Below are positions 25,174 through 34,834 of a stretch of DNA of 58,846 nucleotides, in pieces (the first letter of the stretch is position 1; each line of letters opens with the position of its first letter). A program made the position numbers and the translations under genes. Source of the DNA: an uncultured Ruminococcus sp. Lineage in GTDB: Bacteria > Bacillota > Clostridia > Oscillospirales > Acutalibacteraceae. The notes beneath the pieces were generated by a model that saw only the letters and a list, made by a program, of their open reading frames with translations, did no database searches and had not been told where the DNA came from. Where the stretch lies: positions 1-58,846 of the forward strand of contig CACXMR010000012.1 in NCBI GenBank assembly GCA_902768825.1. Direction: 5' to 3'.

Positions 25174-25871
25174 TCTTCAGGCGCCTCCTTTCTTTCGGCA
25201 TTGGTTCCCAGCACCTTGTCGTGGAGTATCTCACCGTTTTCAATCCATATCACCCTGCCTCCGAACTGCTTTACCAGATCGTGCTCGTGGGTGACGATTA
25301 TGACAGTAGTGCCCCTGTCGTTTATTTCCTTCAGCTTTTTCATGATCTCGAAGGAAAGCTCCGGGTCTATGTTTCCCGTTGGTTCGTCGGCAATGAGCAT
25401 TCCTGGATCATTTACCAGTGCTCTTGCAAGGCTCACTCTCTGCTGTTCGCCACCCGAAAGCTCCGAGGGTCTGCTTTTTTCCTTACCCTGCAGCCCAACA
25501 AGCGCCAATACATCACTTACCCTGCTGCGGATATCCTTGCCGCTGGCGCCGGTAACTCTCATGGCGAAAGCAACATTGTCAAATACATTCATCTTGTCAA
25601 TGAGCCTGAAATCCTGAAACACTATTCCCATGGTTCTTCTCAGATAGGGGATCTGTCTCTTTTTGATGTGCATAAGATCAAAGCCGTTGACCGATACAGT
25701 GCCGGAGCTTGCCTTTTCCTCACGGATAAGGAGCTTGAGAAAGGTGCTCTTGCCTGCGCCTGAGGGTCCCACGATGAATACAAACTCGCCGTCCTGAATA
25801 TCGAGGCTCACGTTTTTCATGGCTTCGGTGCCGCTGGGGTAGACCTTTGACACGTTTTCCAGATGTACCAT
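25170..25871 (-). CDS. ftsE: Cell-division ATP-binding protein FtsE
   Basis: 233 residues. Walker A GPSGAGKSTFLKLL, signature LSGGEQQRVSLARAL, Walker B MLIADEPTGNID and the switch VTHEHDLV match FtsE. The ATG at 25871 is preceded by GGAAGGAA; the longer upstream form lacks a ribosome binding site. It heads the ftsE-ftsX-hydrolase operon. Confidence 0.95.
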   Translation of the reverse strand: MVHLENVSKVYPSGTEAMKNVSLDIQDGEFVFIVGPSGAGKSTFLKLLIREEKASSGTVSVNGFDLMHIKKRQIPYLRRTMGIVFQDFRLIDKMNVFDNVAFAMRVTGASGKDIRSRVSDVLALVGLQGKEKSRPSELSGGEQQRVSLARALVNDPGMLIADEPTGNIDPELSFEIMKKLKEINDRGTTVIIVTHEHDLVKQFGGRVIWIENGEILHDKVLGTNAERKEAPEE

Positions 25872-25918
25872 AGCTTTTTCCTTCCTTCCGAAATGAATAC
25901 ACAATAACACAATTATAT

Positions 25919-25947
25919 ATTATACCTCAAAATCCTGCTTTCGTCAA
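25919..25947 (-). promoter_or_regulatory. ftsEX promoter
   Basis: Minus strand TTGACG, 17-base spacer, TATAAT, 48 bases upstream of the ftsE ATG. Confidence 0.82.
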
Positions 25948-25984
25948 ACATTATTCCTTCCAAAACAGCTCCAAAACAGCATTT

Positions 25985-26155
25985 TGCAATGAAAGTTTCT
26001 CTGATATTACACTTCAGCTTCCGCGTGATGGAACTACCAACCGCGAGGGTGCAGTTTGAGTCCGTACACAGAGCGGAACGCAGTGCAGCGAGCAGCGTGA
26101 ATCGGGAGCGCAGGCTTTGCGCCCGGCAGCTTGCCGCCGCCGCCGGTGGAATAAA
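25985..26155. repeat. Dispersed intergenic repeat, family A (long copy)
   Basis: Shares, in the same order with 16535-16655, the modules CTTCCGCG, CAACCGCG, TCCGTACACA/TTCGTACACA, GCGGAACGCAGTGCAGCG, GCAGGCTNTGCGCC, and ends with the palindrome CGGCAGCTTGCCG. Internal bases differ. It lies between the divergent ftsE and ilvD promoters, with no gene in it. The start module GATATTACACTTC also occurs at 46542. Confidence 0.75.
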
Positions 26156-26159
26156 ACGA

Positions 26160-26188
26160 TTGACAATGGGAGCATTAGAACTTATAAT
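26160..26188 (+). promoter_or_regulatory. ilvD promoter
   Basis: Perfect TTGACA, 17-base spacer, TATAAT, only 5 bases beyond the end of the repeat element. The leader is about 65 bases with no attenuator that I can see. Confidence 0.85.
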
Positions 26189-26260
26189 ATATAGGTACAA
26201 TCGGCAATAGGAAGTTTTTGCCGAAATATGAACAATACTATTGTAAGGCAGGTAATTTTA

Positions 26261-27928
26261 ATGAACAGTGATCTGATCCATGACGGAGCAAAATGCGCTC
26301 CACAGCGTTCCCTTTTAAGAGCACTCGGTATGACTGATGAAGAGATGAAGAAGCCTATGGTGGGTATCGTAAGCTCATTTAACGAGATAGTGCCCGGCCA
26401 CATGAATATTGACAAGATAGTAGAGGCCGTCAAGCTCGGCGTTGCCATGGCAGGCGGTACACCTGTTGTATTCCCGGCAATCGCCGTTTGTGACGGTATT
26501 GCGATGGGTCATCAGGGTATGAAGTATTCACTTGTTACCCGTGACCTTATTGCGGATTCTACTGAGTGCATGGCAATAGCCCATGCCTTTGACGCCCTTG
26601 TTATGGTGCCTAACTGCGACAAGAATGTGCCCGGACTTCTCATGGCTGCGGCAAGACTCAATATCCCGACGATATTCGTCAGCGGCGGCCCCATGCTGGC
26701 AGGCAGAGTCAAGGGCTGCAAGACCAGCCTTTCAAGTATGTTTGAGGCTACAGGCTCCTATGCTGCAGGCAAGATAACCGCTGAGGAGCTGGATGAATAC
26801 GAAAATAAGGTATGTCCCACCTGCGGTTCATGCTCAGGTATGTACACCGCTAACTCCATGAACTGCCTGACAGAGGTGCTGGGCATGGCTCTCAGGGGCA
26901 ACGGCACTATCCCTGCTGTTCATTCTGAGCGCATAAGGCTGGCAAAGCACGCCGGCATGAAGATCATGGAGCTTTACGAAAAGAATATCAGACCTCGTGA
27001 CATAATGACTGAGGACGCATTCCGCAACGCCCTGACAATGGATATGGCTCTGGGCTGCAGCACCAACAGTATGCTCCATCTGCCCGCAATAGCTCACGAG
27101 TGCGGCATCGAGCTGAATCTGGATATTGCAAACGACATCAGCTCTCATACACCCAACCTTTGCCACCTTGCACCTGCAGGCAGGACCTATATGGAGGACC
27201 TCAACGAGGCAGGCGGCATCTATGCCGTTATGAACGAGATCAATAAGCTGGGTCTGCTCAAGACTGACCTCATCACCTGCACCGGCAAGACCATCGCCGA
27301 GAATATTGCAGGCTGCATAAACAAGGATCCTGAGATCATCAGGACGGTTGATAATCCCTACAGCACCACCGGCGGCATTGCAGTGCTCAGAGGAAACCTT
27401 GCACCCGATTCATGCGTGGTCAAGCGCAGCGCTGTCGCTCCGGAAATGCTCAGGCACACAGGACCTGCCCGTGTGTTTGACTGCGAAGAGGACGCTATGG
27501 AGGCTATCAACGGCGGCAAGATCAACGACGGCGATGTTGTTGTTATTCGCTATGAAGGACCCAAGGGCGGCCCCGGCATGAGAGAAATGCTCAATCCCAC
27601 CTCGGCTATCATGGGCAGAGGACAGGGCGGCACAGTTGCTCTCATCACTGACGGACGTTTCTCAGGCGCTACAAGAGGCGCATCCATCGGTCATGTGTCT
27701 CCCGAAGCTGCAGTGGGCGGTCCTATCGCTCTTATTAAGGATGGGGATATCATCGATATTGACATCAACGCAAATACCCTCAATGTCCGTCTGACAGACG
27801 AGGAGCTTGCCGCAAGACGTGCAGCCTGGACTCCGAGAGAGCCGAAGATCACCACAGGCTATCTTGCAAGATATGCTTCTCTTGTCACATCCGGCAACAG
27901 GGGTGCTATCCTTGAGATAAAGAAATGA
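26261..27928 (+). CDS. ilvD: Dihydroxy-acid dehydratase
   Basis: 555 residues. The Cys ligands of the Fe-S cluster appear in NCDKN and [13 protein letters not shown], with GRGQGG and GRFSGATRG near the C-terminus, all diagnostic of IlvD/EDD. It makes 2-keto acids for valine, leucine, isoleucine and pantothenate. The ATG at 26261 is preceded by AAGGCAGG; an upstream ATG at 26228 has poor support. The gene stands apart from other ilv genes and is driven by its own strong promoter. Confidence 0.96.
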   Translation: MNSDLIHDGAKCAPQRSLLRALGMTDEEMKKPMVGIVSSFNEIVPGHMNIDKIVEAVKLGVAMAGGTPVVFPAIAVCDGIAMGHQGMKYSLVTRDLIADSTECMAIAHAFDALVMVPNCDKNVPGLLMAAARLNIPTIFVSGGPMLAGRVKGCKTSLSSMFEATGSYAAGKITAEELDEYENKVCPTCGSCSGMYTANSMNCLTEVLGMALRGNGTIPAVHSERIRLAKHAGMKIMELYEKNIRPRDIMTEDAFRNALTMDMALGCSTNSMLHLPAIAHECGIELNLDIANDISSHTPNLCHLAPAGRTYMEDLNEAGGIYAVMNEINKLGLLKTDLITCTGKTIAENIAGCINKDPEIIRTVDNPYSTTGGIAVLRGNLAPDSCVVKRSAVAPEMLRHTGPARVFDCEEDAMEAINGGKINDGDVVVIRYEGPKGGPGMREMLNPTSAIMGRGQGGTVALITDGRFSGATRGASIGHVSPEAAVGGPIALIKDGDIIDIDINANTLNVRLTDEELAARRAAWTPREPKITTGYLARYASLVTSGNRGAILEIKK

Positions 27929-27982
27929 TTTGATTTTACTAAAACCGACTTATAAACAGAATGATCCGGGAGGCTGATTATC

Positions 27983-29068
27983 ATGGGAGCTATTGCCTGC
28001 AGAATGTGTTCTGCGCCTTTGAAGATAAGTGATGACGGCATTTTTGCCAGATGTTCCTACTGCGGAATGGTATATACCCTTCCTCTTGACGGAGAGACCG
28101 AAGAAGAGCGTGCTGTAAGAGCCGAGCCGGTCCTCAGAAGAGCGAGGATGTATCTTGCCGACAAGCATTATAGTGAGGCTGCCGACAGCTATGAAAAGGT
28201 GCTTGACATCATGCCTGACTGCGGCGAGGCTTATCTTGGCAAGGGTCTTGCCCAGTTGGGCATCAGGACCCCCGCCGAGCTGCGTCAGATAAAACGCCAG
28301 GCCACGCTGAACTACTACATAAAAAAGGCGCTTATCTTTTGCAAGGGAGACCTGAGAGCGGAGCTTCTTGACGGACTCGGAATGAAGTCGAGGATAGAGT
28401 GGCACAACAGGCCTATGAACCAGTGGCGCAGCGAGGTCATGGCAATACGCAAGGCCTTCTGGCGGGACGTGAGGGAATCTGTAGAGGGATCAAACACCGA
28501 ATACAACGAGAAGGTCACGGAAATAGAGGAAAAGTATTCCGAATCATCGGCAAAGCTTCATAAGGACCTTGAAAGCTGCATTAAGGAAATAGAACAGATC
28601 AGGATAAGAATGCGCAACAATCTCAGTATGGATATGGTAATAGACTCGGATACCAAGCTGTATGAGCTCAACCGCAAAAAGGAAGGCCTTGAGCGTGAGC
28701 TTACAAGGGTAAACAGCCGGCTAAACTATGATATGGACAATCTGGCAGGAGAATATTCAAAGCATTCCGAAAGGATAAGCAGTGAAGAATTTGCAAGACT
28801 CTCCAAGAAGCATTCCCTGCCGGGTTGTGTATATGACGAGGAAGCAAGCATCATTGACAGGGTATATAATATCCTTCTCAGCGAATATGACTTCCTTTCA
28901 CTGAGTGAGATAGCCTCCCATGAGATATGCAGAGGCGTGAGCGAGCGCAGGATAGAGTCAGCCGTGCGCAGGCTGCTCTTTGACAGGCGCATTATCTCCG
29001 TCAATATCGACGGGATGGAGTGTTATGCTCCCAACGATGTTGATATCGACCTGATAGAAATAAAATAA
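27983..29068 (+). CDS. Zn-ribbon / TPR-like / coiled-coil / winged-helix protein of unknown function
   Basis: 361 residues. Residues 6-28 hold a CRMCSAPL...CSYCG ribbon. About 48-90 are TPR-like (ARMYLADKHYSEAADSYEKVL). About 165-260 form a coiled coil. The C-terminal ~85 residues (YDFLSLSEIASHEICRGVSERRIESAVRRLL...) look like a winged helix. I recognise no named family. It follows ilvD by 54 bp with GGGAGG before the ATG and precedes the methyltransferase by 27 bp, so it is likely co-transcribed. The Zn-ribbon/TPR combination is common in clostridial stress or regulatory proteins; role unknown. Confidence 0.7.
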   Translation: MGAIACRMCSAPLKISDDGIFARCSYCGMVYTLPLDGETEEERAVRAEPVLRRARMYLADKHYSEAADSYEKVLDIMPDCGEAYLGKGLAQLGIRTPAELRQIKRQATLNYYIKKALIFCKGDLRAELLDGLGMKSRIEWHNRPMNQWRSEVMAIRKAFWRDVRESVEGSNTEYNEKVTEIEEKYSESSAKLHKDLESCIKEIEQIRIRMRNNLSMDMVIDSDTKLYELNRKKEGLERELTRVNSRLNYDMDNLAGEYSKHSERISSEEFARLSKKHSLPGCVYDEEASIIDRVYNILLSEYDFLSLSEIASHEICRGVSERRIESAVRRLLFDRRIISVNIDGMECYAPNDVDIDLIEIK

Positions 29069-29095
29069 TACCGGCCGCAGCACGGAGGAATATAA

Positions 29096-29977
29096 ATGAG
29101 AGAAGCTAAATGGAAGGACTATGAGCTTATCGACTGCTCTGACGGAGAACGTCTTGAGCGCTGGGGAGACATTATCCTGATAAGACCGGACCCCCAGATA
29201 ATCTGGAAAACCGGTCATAATGATCCCCGTTGGAAAAACGCCCATGCAAGATATCTTCGCAGCTCCAGCGGCGGAGGCTCCTGGCAGTATTACAAAAAGC
29301 TGCCTGAGCAGTGGACTATAACCTACGGTGATCTTACCTTCGGCATCAAGCCCATGGGTTTCAAGCACACAGGGGTGTTTCCTGAGCAGGCTGTCAACTG
29401 GGATTTCGCCGCAGAGAAGATACGCTCAGCCAAACGTCCGTTAAAAATTCTGAATATGTTTGCCTACACGGGTGCGGCTACGCTTGCCTGTCTCAACGCC
29501 GGAGCCTCAGTGGCTCATGTTGACGCATCAAAGGGCATGGTGCAGTGGGCTAAGGAAAACGCATCCCTCAGCGGGCTTTCAGACAGACCTGTGCGCTGGC
29601 TGGTGGATGACTGTGTAAAGTTTGTTCAGCGTGAGCAGCGCAGGGGAAACAAATATGATGGTATAATCATGGACCCTCCGTCCTATGGCAGAGGACCGGG
29701 CGGCGAGGTTTGGAAGTTAGAGGAGCAGCTTTTTTCGCTTGTAGAGCTATGCATGCCCATACTGTCCGACAATGCTGAATTTTTTATACTCAATTCCTAT
29801 ACTACAGGCTTGTCGCCGTCTGTTATGGAGTATCTCCTTGGGGTCATGCTGATTCCACGCTTTGGCGGCAGTGTGTCAAGCTCTGAAATAGGCTTGCACG
29901 TGACAAGCACAGGACTCTCCCTTCCCTGCGGCAGCACTGCCCTCTGGGTCGGGGGGGCAGATGACCTGATTTCCTGA
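29096..29977 (+). CDS. Class I SAM-dependent methyltransferase (RlmI/RlmK-like)
   Basis: 293 residues. The SAM-binding loop NMFAYTGAATLACLNAGA, acidic DASKG, and the catalytic-type motif MDPPSYGRG place it among the rRNA large-subunit cytosine/guanine methyltransferases (Methyltrans_SAM family). AGGAAT precedes the ATG. The last about ten codons after STALW overlap the family-A repeat, which supplies the stop codon; family members usually end near there. The exact target base is not determinable. Confidence 0.82.
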   Translation: MREAKWKDYELIDCSDGERLERWGDIILIRPDPQIIWKTGHNDPRWKNAHARYLRSSSGGGSWQYYKKLPEQWTITYGDLTFGIKPMGFKHTGVFPEQAVNWDFAAEKIRSAKRPLKILNMFAYTGAATLACLNAGASVAHVDASKGMVQWAKENASLSGLSDRPVRWLVDDCVKFVQREQRRGNKYDGIIMDPPSYGRGPGGEVWKLEEQLFSLVELCMPILSDNAEFFILNSYTTGLSPSVMEYLLGVMLIPRFGGSVSSSEIGLHVTSTGLSLPCGSTALWVGGADDLIS

Positions 29978-30020
29978 TTGGCTGCTCGTGGTTGGTAGTT
30001 GCTCGTGGTTGGTAGTTCTC
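29949..30020. repeat. Dispersed repeat family A fragment with 17-bp tandem duplication
   Basis: GGGGGCAGATGACCTGATTT...GGCTGCTCGTGGTTG aligns with 16479-16521. It is followed by two tandem copies of GCTCGTGGTTGGTAGTT. It overlaps the methyltransferase C-terminus. Confidence 0.65.
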
Positions 30021-30037
30021 TCCAAAAACATCAACAC

Positions 30038-30124
30038 AAAAGTTTCGCTCAAGCCTTTTCAAAGGCTTGCAGGGTCGAGGGGCGGCGCCCCTCGTGGGAG
30101 GTTCGGAGGGTGAAATCCTCCGAG
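30038..30124. repeat. Dispersed palindromic repeat, family B
   Basis: Three consecutive hairpins: AAGCCTTT/AAAGGCTT, GAGGGGC/GCCCCTC and CGGAGG/CCTCCG. The first 44 bases equal 22567-22610. It lies between the methyltransferase and ecfA1 and could act as terminator or RNA stabiliser. Confidence 0.75.
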
Positions 30125-30144
30125 AAATAAAGGCGGGTGTTTAT

Positions 30145-30996
30145 TTGGGTTCATTTATAGAGGTAAAGGATTTGTACTTTAAGTACGAGGAGGAGCAGGA
30201 CGGAAAGGAGCCGGATTTTGCTCTGAAGGGTGTAAGCCTGAACGTAACAAGGGGAGAATTTGTTGCCGTTGTCGGTCATAACGGTTCGGGAAAGTCTACC
30301 CTTGCAAAACATTTTAATGCGATTTATCTTCCAACTACGGGAGATATCTTTGTTGACGGTATGAACACAAAGGACGACGACCGTGTGTTTGATATAAGAA
30401 AAAAGGTAGGACTTGTTCTGCAAAACCCCGATAACCAGATAGTTGCAGGGGTAGTGGAGGAGGACGTGGCGTTCGGGTGCGAAAACCTGGGAGTGCCGCC
30501 TAAAGAGATAAGACGCCGTGTGGATGAGGCGCTCAAAGCCGTGGATATGTACGAGTATAAGCTGCATTCTCCCGATAAGCTCTCAGGAGGTCAGAAGCAG
30601 AGGATTGCCATTGCCGGTATCATAGCTATGGAGCCGGAATGTATTGTTCTTGATGAACCTACCGCCATGCTTGACCCCAGAGGCCGTGATGAGGTAATGA
30701 CCACTATCACCAAGCTTAACAGGGAAAACGGCATCACCATAATCCTGATTACTCACTATATGGAGGAGGCAGTGCTTGCCGACAGGGTTGTGATGATGGA
30801 TTCGGGCAATGTTCTCCTGGAGGGAACTCCGGAGGACGTGTTTTCCAGAGTCGAGCTGTTGAAGCGGCACAGACTTGACGTTCCGCAGGCGACGGAGCTT
30901 TGCTACAAGCTCAGGGGCTGCGGATTTGACGTTCCTGCATCGGTGCTCTCAGAGGAAGAATGTGCAGAAGCAATAATAAAGCTCATAAAGGGATAA
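30145..30996 (+). CDS. ecfA1: Energy-coupling factor transporter ATPase 1
   Basis: About 283 residues. Walker A GHNGSGKSTLAKHFN, signature LSGGQKQRIAIAG and Walker B CIVLDEPTAMLD fit EcfA. The TTG at 30145 is preceded by AAAGGCGGG 7 bases away; the open frame extends back to 30067 but that part is repeat sequence and gives an unlikely N-terminus. Forms the ATPase pair with EcfA2 and powers group-II ECF vitamin transporters together with EcfT. No S-component is adjacent; S subunits are encoded elsewhere. Next gene starts 22 bases downstream. Confidence 0.88.
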   Translation: MGSFIEVKDLYFKYEEEQDGKEPDFALKGVSLNVTRGEFVAVVGHNGSGKSTLAKHFNAIYLPTTGDIFVDGMNTKDDDRVFDIRKKVGLVLQNPDNQIVAGVVEEDVAFGCENLGVPPKEIRRRVDEALKAVDMYEYKLHSPDKLSGGQKQRIAIAGIIAMEPECIVLDEPTAMLDPRGRDEVMTTITKLNRENGITIILITHYMEEAVLADRVVMMDSGNVLLEGTPEDVFSRVELLKRHRLDVPQATELCYKLRGCGFDVPASVLSEEECAEAIIKLIKG

Positions 30997-31018
30997 GTCC
31001 CGCTTCGGAGGGGAAAGA

Positions 31019-31894
31019 ATGTCGGCTATTAAAATAGAAAATGTCAGTCTCACATACGGCAAGGGAACGTCATTTTGCAAAAAAGCCCTTGACGATGTGA
31101 GCTTTGAAATAGAGGAGGGAGAGTTCCTTGGCATTATCGGTCATACCGGCTCAGGAAAATCCACCCTTGTGCAGCTCCTGAACGGGCTGCTGAGACCTGA
31201 CAGCGGAAGGATTCTGCTGAAGGGGCGTGATATCTGGGAAAAGCCCAAGCAGATAAGAGAGGTCCGCTTTAAGGTAGGCATGGTGTTCCAATATCCGGAA
31301 TATCAGCTTTTTGAGGAGACCGTGCGCAAGGATATATCCTACGGTCCCAAAAATATGAAGCTCTCCGCCGAGGAAATCGAAAAAAAGGTGGCGGATGCTG
31401 CAAGGTTTACGGGTCTGCGCCCGGAGCTTCTTGATAAATCTCCGTTTGACCTGTCCGGCGGCGAGAAAAGGCGGGCGGCTATTGCGGGAGTTATCGCAAT
31501 GGACCCCGATGTGCTGATACTTGATGAGCCGGCAGCCGGCCTTGATCCCCTTGGCAGAGATGTCTTGCTTTCCCAGATAAAGGACTATCACGATACAAGG
31601 AAAAACACTGTCATCCTTGTGTCTCACAGTATGGAGGACATCGCCAGGATATCCGACAGGATACTTGTTATGAACAAGGGAAAGAATGTAATGCTTGACA
31701 GTGCAAAGGCTGTTTTTTCAAGGGGCAGGGAGCTTGAGACCATGGGACTGCGGGTGCCGCAGATCACCAGGATAATGATGCTCCTCAGGGAAAAGGGAAT
31801 ACCGGTGGACACAGGTGCGCTTACAGTTGAACAGGGCTTCAACGAGGTGCTGGGGTGTCTTTCTGCGAATCATTCCGCCCCGGCAAAAAAATGA
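31019..31894 (+). CDS. ecfA2: Energy-coupling factor transporter ATPase 2
   Basis: 291 residues. Walker A GHTGSGKSTLVQLLNG, signature LSGGEKRRAAIAG, Walker B LILDEPAAGLDP. GGAGGGG precedes the ATG. The second ATPase of the shared ECF module, heterodimer partner of EcfA1. Confidence 0.92.
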   Translation: MSAIKIENVSLTYGKGTSFCKKALDDVSFEIEEGEFLGIIGHTGSGKSTLVQLLNGLLRPDSGRILLKGRDIWEKPKQIREVRFKVGMVFQYPEYQLFEETVRKDISYGPKNMKLSAEEIEKKVADAARFTGLRPELLDKSPFDLSGGEKRRAAIAGVIAMDPDVLILDEPAAGLDPLGRDVLLSQIKDYHDTRKNTVILVSHSMEDIARISDRILVMNKGKNVMLDSAKAVFSRGRELETMGLRVPQITRIMMLLREKGIPVDTGALTVEQGFNEVLGCLSANHSAPAKK

Positions 31895-31909
31895 TTTCCG
31901 GAGGTGCTT

Positions 31910-32725
31910 ATGGTCAGAGATATTACGCTCGGACAGTATATGCCGGGCAAATCATTGGTTCATAAAATGGATGCAAGAGCGAAGATACTTCTGCTGCTTG
32001 CTATAATAGTATTTATTTTTGTGGCGGCAAACTATCTTGCATTGATGCTTATCACACTTGCATCTATGCTTGTTGTGCTGGTCACAAGGATCAGCTTCCG
32101 GCTGTATCTCAAAAGCATGAAGGTCATACTCGTGGTGGTGCTGTTTACGGGCATACTAAATCTATTCTACGGGTCGGGTCAGGTCTATTGGGAATGGCAA
32201 TTCATACAGATCACTGAGGGAGGCGTCAACAACGCTATCTTTGTGACTATCAGGATAGCGACACTGGTGCTTATCAGTTCGGTGCTGACCTTTACAACAT
32301 CTCCGACGGATCTCACTGACGGTATAGAACGTCTGCTCAGTCCGCTGAAGTTATTCCATGTCAAGGTGCATGAGCTTGCCATGATGATGACCATTGCACT
32401 GAGATTCATTCCGGTGCTGCTGGAGGAAACCGACAAGATAATGAACGCTCAGAAGGCGAGGGGCGCAGACATGGAGAGCGGAAGCATTATCCGCAGAGTC
32501 AAGGCGTTGGTGCCGGTGCTCATACCATTGTTTGTTTCATCCTTCCGCAGAGCTAACGACCTTGCCATGGCGATGGAGTGCCGCTGCTACAACGGCGGTA
32601 AGGGTCGTACACGCATGAAGATCCTGCACTTTACAAAAGCCGATCTGGTAGCCCTTGGATTTTTCCTTGTGGTTTTTGCAGGAGTGATAATGTGCAACAT
32701 ATACTTTCCCGCAACGGTCAGGTGA
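31910..32725 (+). CDS. ecfT: Energy-coupling factor transmembrane protein EcfT
   Basis: 271 residues with about six hydrophobic helices and the coupling-helix Ala-Arg-Gly motif (NAQKARGADMES) that contacts the ATPases, plus the second ARG-like region (ANDLAMAMECRCYNGG). The ATG at 31910 lies 5 bases after GGAGG. It links EcfA1/A2 to substrate-binding S proteins. It ends 5 bases before the truA start. Confidence 0.92.
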   Translation: MVRDITLGQYMPGKSLVHKMDARAKILLLLAIIVFIFVAANYLALMLITLASMLVVLVTRISFRLYLKSMKVILVVVLFTGILNLFYGSGQVYWEWQFIQITEGGVNNAIFVTIRIATLVLISSVLTFTTSPTDLTDGIERLLSPLKLFHVKVHELAMMMTIALRFIPVLLEETDKIMNAQKARGADMESGSIIRRVKALVPVLIPLFVSSFRRANDLAMAMECRCYNGGKGRTRMKILHFTKADLVALGFFLVVFAGVIMCNIYFPATVR

Positions 32726-32730
32726 ACGGC

Positions 32731-33471
32731 ATGAGGAACATTCTTACGACAATAAGATATGACGGCAGGAGCTTTCACGGCTGGCAGGTGCAGGATAATG
32801 CGGATTCGGTGCAGGCAAGGTTTCAGGAGGCACTGTACAGTGTTATCGGTCAGAGACCTGACATCAAGGGCTGCAGCCGCACCGATGCAGGGGTTCATGC
32901 AAATATGTACTGCATCAGCTTCCATACCGAGCACACGATTCCCGCCGAGAGGCTGCCCTATGCGCTCAACCGTTTTTTGCCAAGAAGCATAGCGGCCGTG
33001 AGTGCAGTGGATGTGCCGGAGGATTTTCACGCACGATACTCCTGCAAAGGGAAGGAATACATATACAAGATACTCAATGCGCCAATCAGGGATCCTTTCC
33101 TTGATGGATACGCACTGCATTATTGGCACAGCCTCGATCACGTCAAAATGAACGAGGCGGCGTCCCATTTTTTAGGGCGGCATGATTTCACATCCTTCTG
33201 CACTGTTGACCCACACCGTAATAAGGGAGATTTTCACAGAACGGTGAGGAATATTTCCGTTGACCGTGAGGGGGACATTGTGAAGGTGACTATTGAGGCT
33301 GACGGATTCTTATACAATATGGTAAGGATAATAGTCGGCACACTGCTTTATGTTGCCCAGGGCAAGCTGTCACCTGATGATATACCGGGAATAATTGATT
33401 CCCTTGACCGGACGAAGGCAGGTCCCACGGCTCCGCCTGAGGGTCTGTATCTCAACAGAGTCTTTTACTAA
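32731..33471 (+). CDS. truA: tRNA pseudouridine(38-40) synthase
   Basis: 246 residues. The catalytic-Asp motif CSRTDAGVHA and the N-terminal IRYDGRSFHGWQ define TruA. The ATG at 32731 is taken over the earlier 32692 ATG, which lies in ecfT and has no ribosome binding site. The ecfA1-ecfA2-ecfT-truA order is the normal Firmicutes arrangement. Confidence 0.95.
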   Translation: MRNILTTIRYDGRSFHGWQVQDNADSVQARFQEALYSVIGQRPDIKGCSRTDAGVHANMYCISFHTEHTIPAERLPYALNRFLPRSIAAVSAVDVPEDFHARYSCKGKEYIYKILNAPIRDPFLDGYALHYWHSLDHVKMNEAASHFLGRHDFTSFCTVDPHRNKGDFHRTVRNISVDREGDIVKVTIEADGFLYNMVRIIVGTLLYVAQGKLSPDDIPGIIDSLDRTKAGPTAPPEGLYLNRVFY

Positions 33472-33495
33472 CAGCGGCTCGCCGGGCGCACCCTG

Positions 33496-33548
33496 CGAAC
33501 ACAGCTTTCGGGGGTGTCGGTGGGACTTTCACTTGAAAGTCCCCCTCA
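33496..33548. repeat. Hairpin repeat (family C) downstream of truA
   Basis: GCGAACACAGCTTTCGGGGG followed by the perfect hairpin GGGACTTTC/GAAAGTCCC (33522-33543). The same pair of modules occurs at 42100-42187. It probably ends or stabilises the ecf-truA transcript, but no T-run follows. Confidence 0.65.
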
Positions 33549-33574
33549 CAGGGTGAAAGGAGATGATAAAGAAA

Positions 33575-34834
33575 ATGAAAAGCAATCGTGGCCGTTACCA
33601 GAACGACGATAAAAAACAGGAAAAGAAGGCTTCAAAGCGTAAATATATGAGCTATGAGGAGGCGCCTCTGGAGGATTACCGTGAGGATGAGCCAATGCCC
33701 CATGACATTACCAAGAAATTTCTGAAACTGTTCCTGATACTGTTCCTGTCGGTGGTGGCGGTGCTTGCAGTCCTTAACATAGATAAGCTCACGCCGGATA
33801 ATATAGCCCATTGGTTTCAGTATGACCTGCTGGGAAAGAGCGAGGGAAACGGATATCCCACAGGCTTTTCAGGGACGATGGTGAATACAGGGAACTTCGA
33901 TCTTATCAGCGGAGTGCCTGTTTATTGCAGCGATACATCCATTACGGTGCTAAACAACAACGCCGGCACATATCAGGAGCGTCAGCATTCCTTTGCTTCT
34001 CCTATGCTGAGCGTCAACGGCGGCTTCGGGATAGTATACAATCTTGATGCAACGGGATATACAGTGATAAAAAGAGACACCGTTGAATATACCGGCGCCG
34101 CAAAGAACAAAATTTTCTCTGCGGACATTTCGGCAAACGGAATTTATGCAGTCCTGACCTCAAGCGAGGAGTACCTTTCAAGGGTGACCGTATACCGCAG
34201 CGACAACCTGGAAAAATATAACTATTCCTTCGCTGATTATTACATGAATAACGTGTCCATCAACAAGGACGGGTCGAGGGCAGTGCTTTGCGGCGTTTCA
34301 GCCAGAAACGGCGGATTGGTTTCCGTAGTTTATATTCTGGACTTTTCTCAGGACAATTATCTGCAGAAATATGAGGTCGAGGACACATACATCTATTCCG
34401 TCAGATTCCTTGATAACGGCAATGCCTATGCAGTGGGAAGCGACTCCTGTTTCTTTATAAATATCAATGACGGCAGCCTCAATGAGATCAGCTATGCCGG
34501 CAAAAACCTGACCGCATTTACTCTGAAGCGTGATCAGGGCCTTGTGCTCTCTCTTTCGACCAACCCTGACGGACGTGACTGCGACCTGCTTTCCTATGAT
34601 CCCGACGGTAACAAGGATTGTGAGATCAAGACAGGAGAAAAGATACTTTCTCTTGATATGAGGAAAAATGACAGGGCGATACTGACAGCTGACGGCATAA
34701 CGGTGTTCGGACTTGACGGCAAGCGCACAGCCTTCGCCGAGGCAGGCTCCGACTCAAGGAAGCTGCTTTATTCCGATTATAACACCTTTTATGTGCTGGG
34801 AAAAAGCAGGATATCAAAGCTTAGTGCCGAATAG
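33575..34834 (+). CDS. Membrane-anchored DUF5711-like beta-propeller protein
   Basis: About 419 residues: a Lys/Arg/Glu-rich cytoplasmic tail of ~45, one transmembrane helix (about 48-66), then ~340 extracytoplasmic residues with repeated Y-x-D-strand patterns typical of a WD/PQQ-like propeller, as in DUF5711 proteins of Ruminococcus. AAAGGAG abuts the first ATG (33563), so the ATG at 33575 is a better start although its spacing is long; either start gives the same protein bar 4 residues. The role is unknown, perhaps envelope sensing. Confidence 0.75.
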   Translation: MKSNRGRYQNDDKKQEKKASKRKYMSYEEAPLEDYREDEPMPHDITKKFLKLFLILFLSVVAVLAVLNIDKLTPDNIAHWFQYDLLGKSEGNGYPTGFSGTMVNTGNFDLISGVPVYCSDTSITVLNNNAGTYQERQHSFASPMLSVNGGFGIVYNLDATGYTVIKRDTVEYTGAAKNKIFSADISANGIYAVLTSSEEYLSRVTVYRSDNLEKYNYSFADYYMNNVSINKDGSRAVLCGVSARNGGLVSVVYILDFSQDNYLQKYEVEDTYIYSVRFLDNGNAYAVGSDSCFFININDGSLNEISYAGKNLTAFTLKRDQGLVLSLSTNPDGRDCDLLSYDPDGNKDCEIKTGEKILSLDMRKNDRAILTADGITVFGLDGKRTAFAEAGSDSRKLLYSDYNTFYVLGKSRISKLSAE

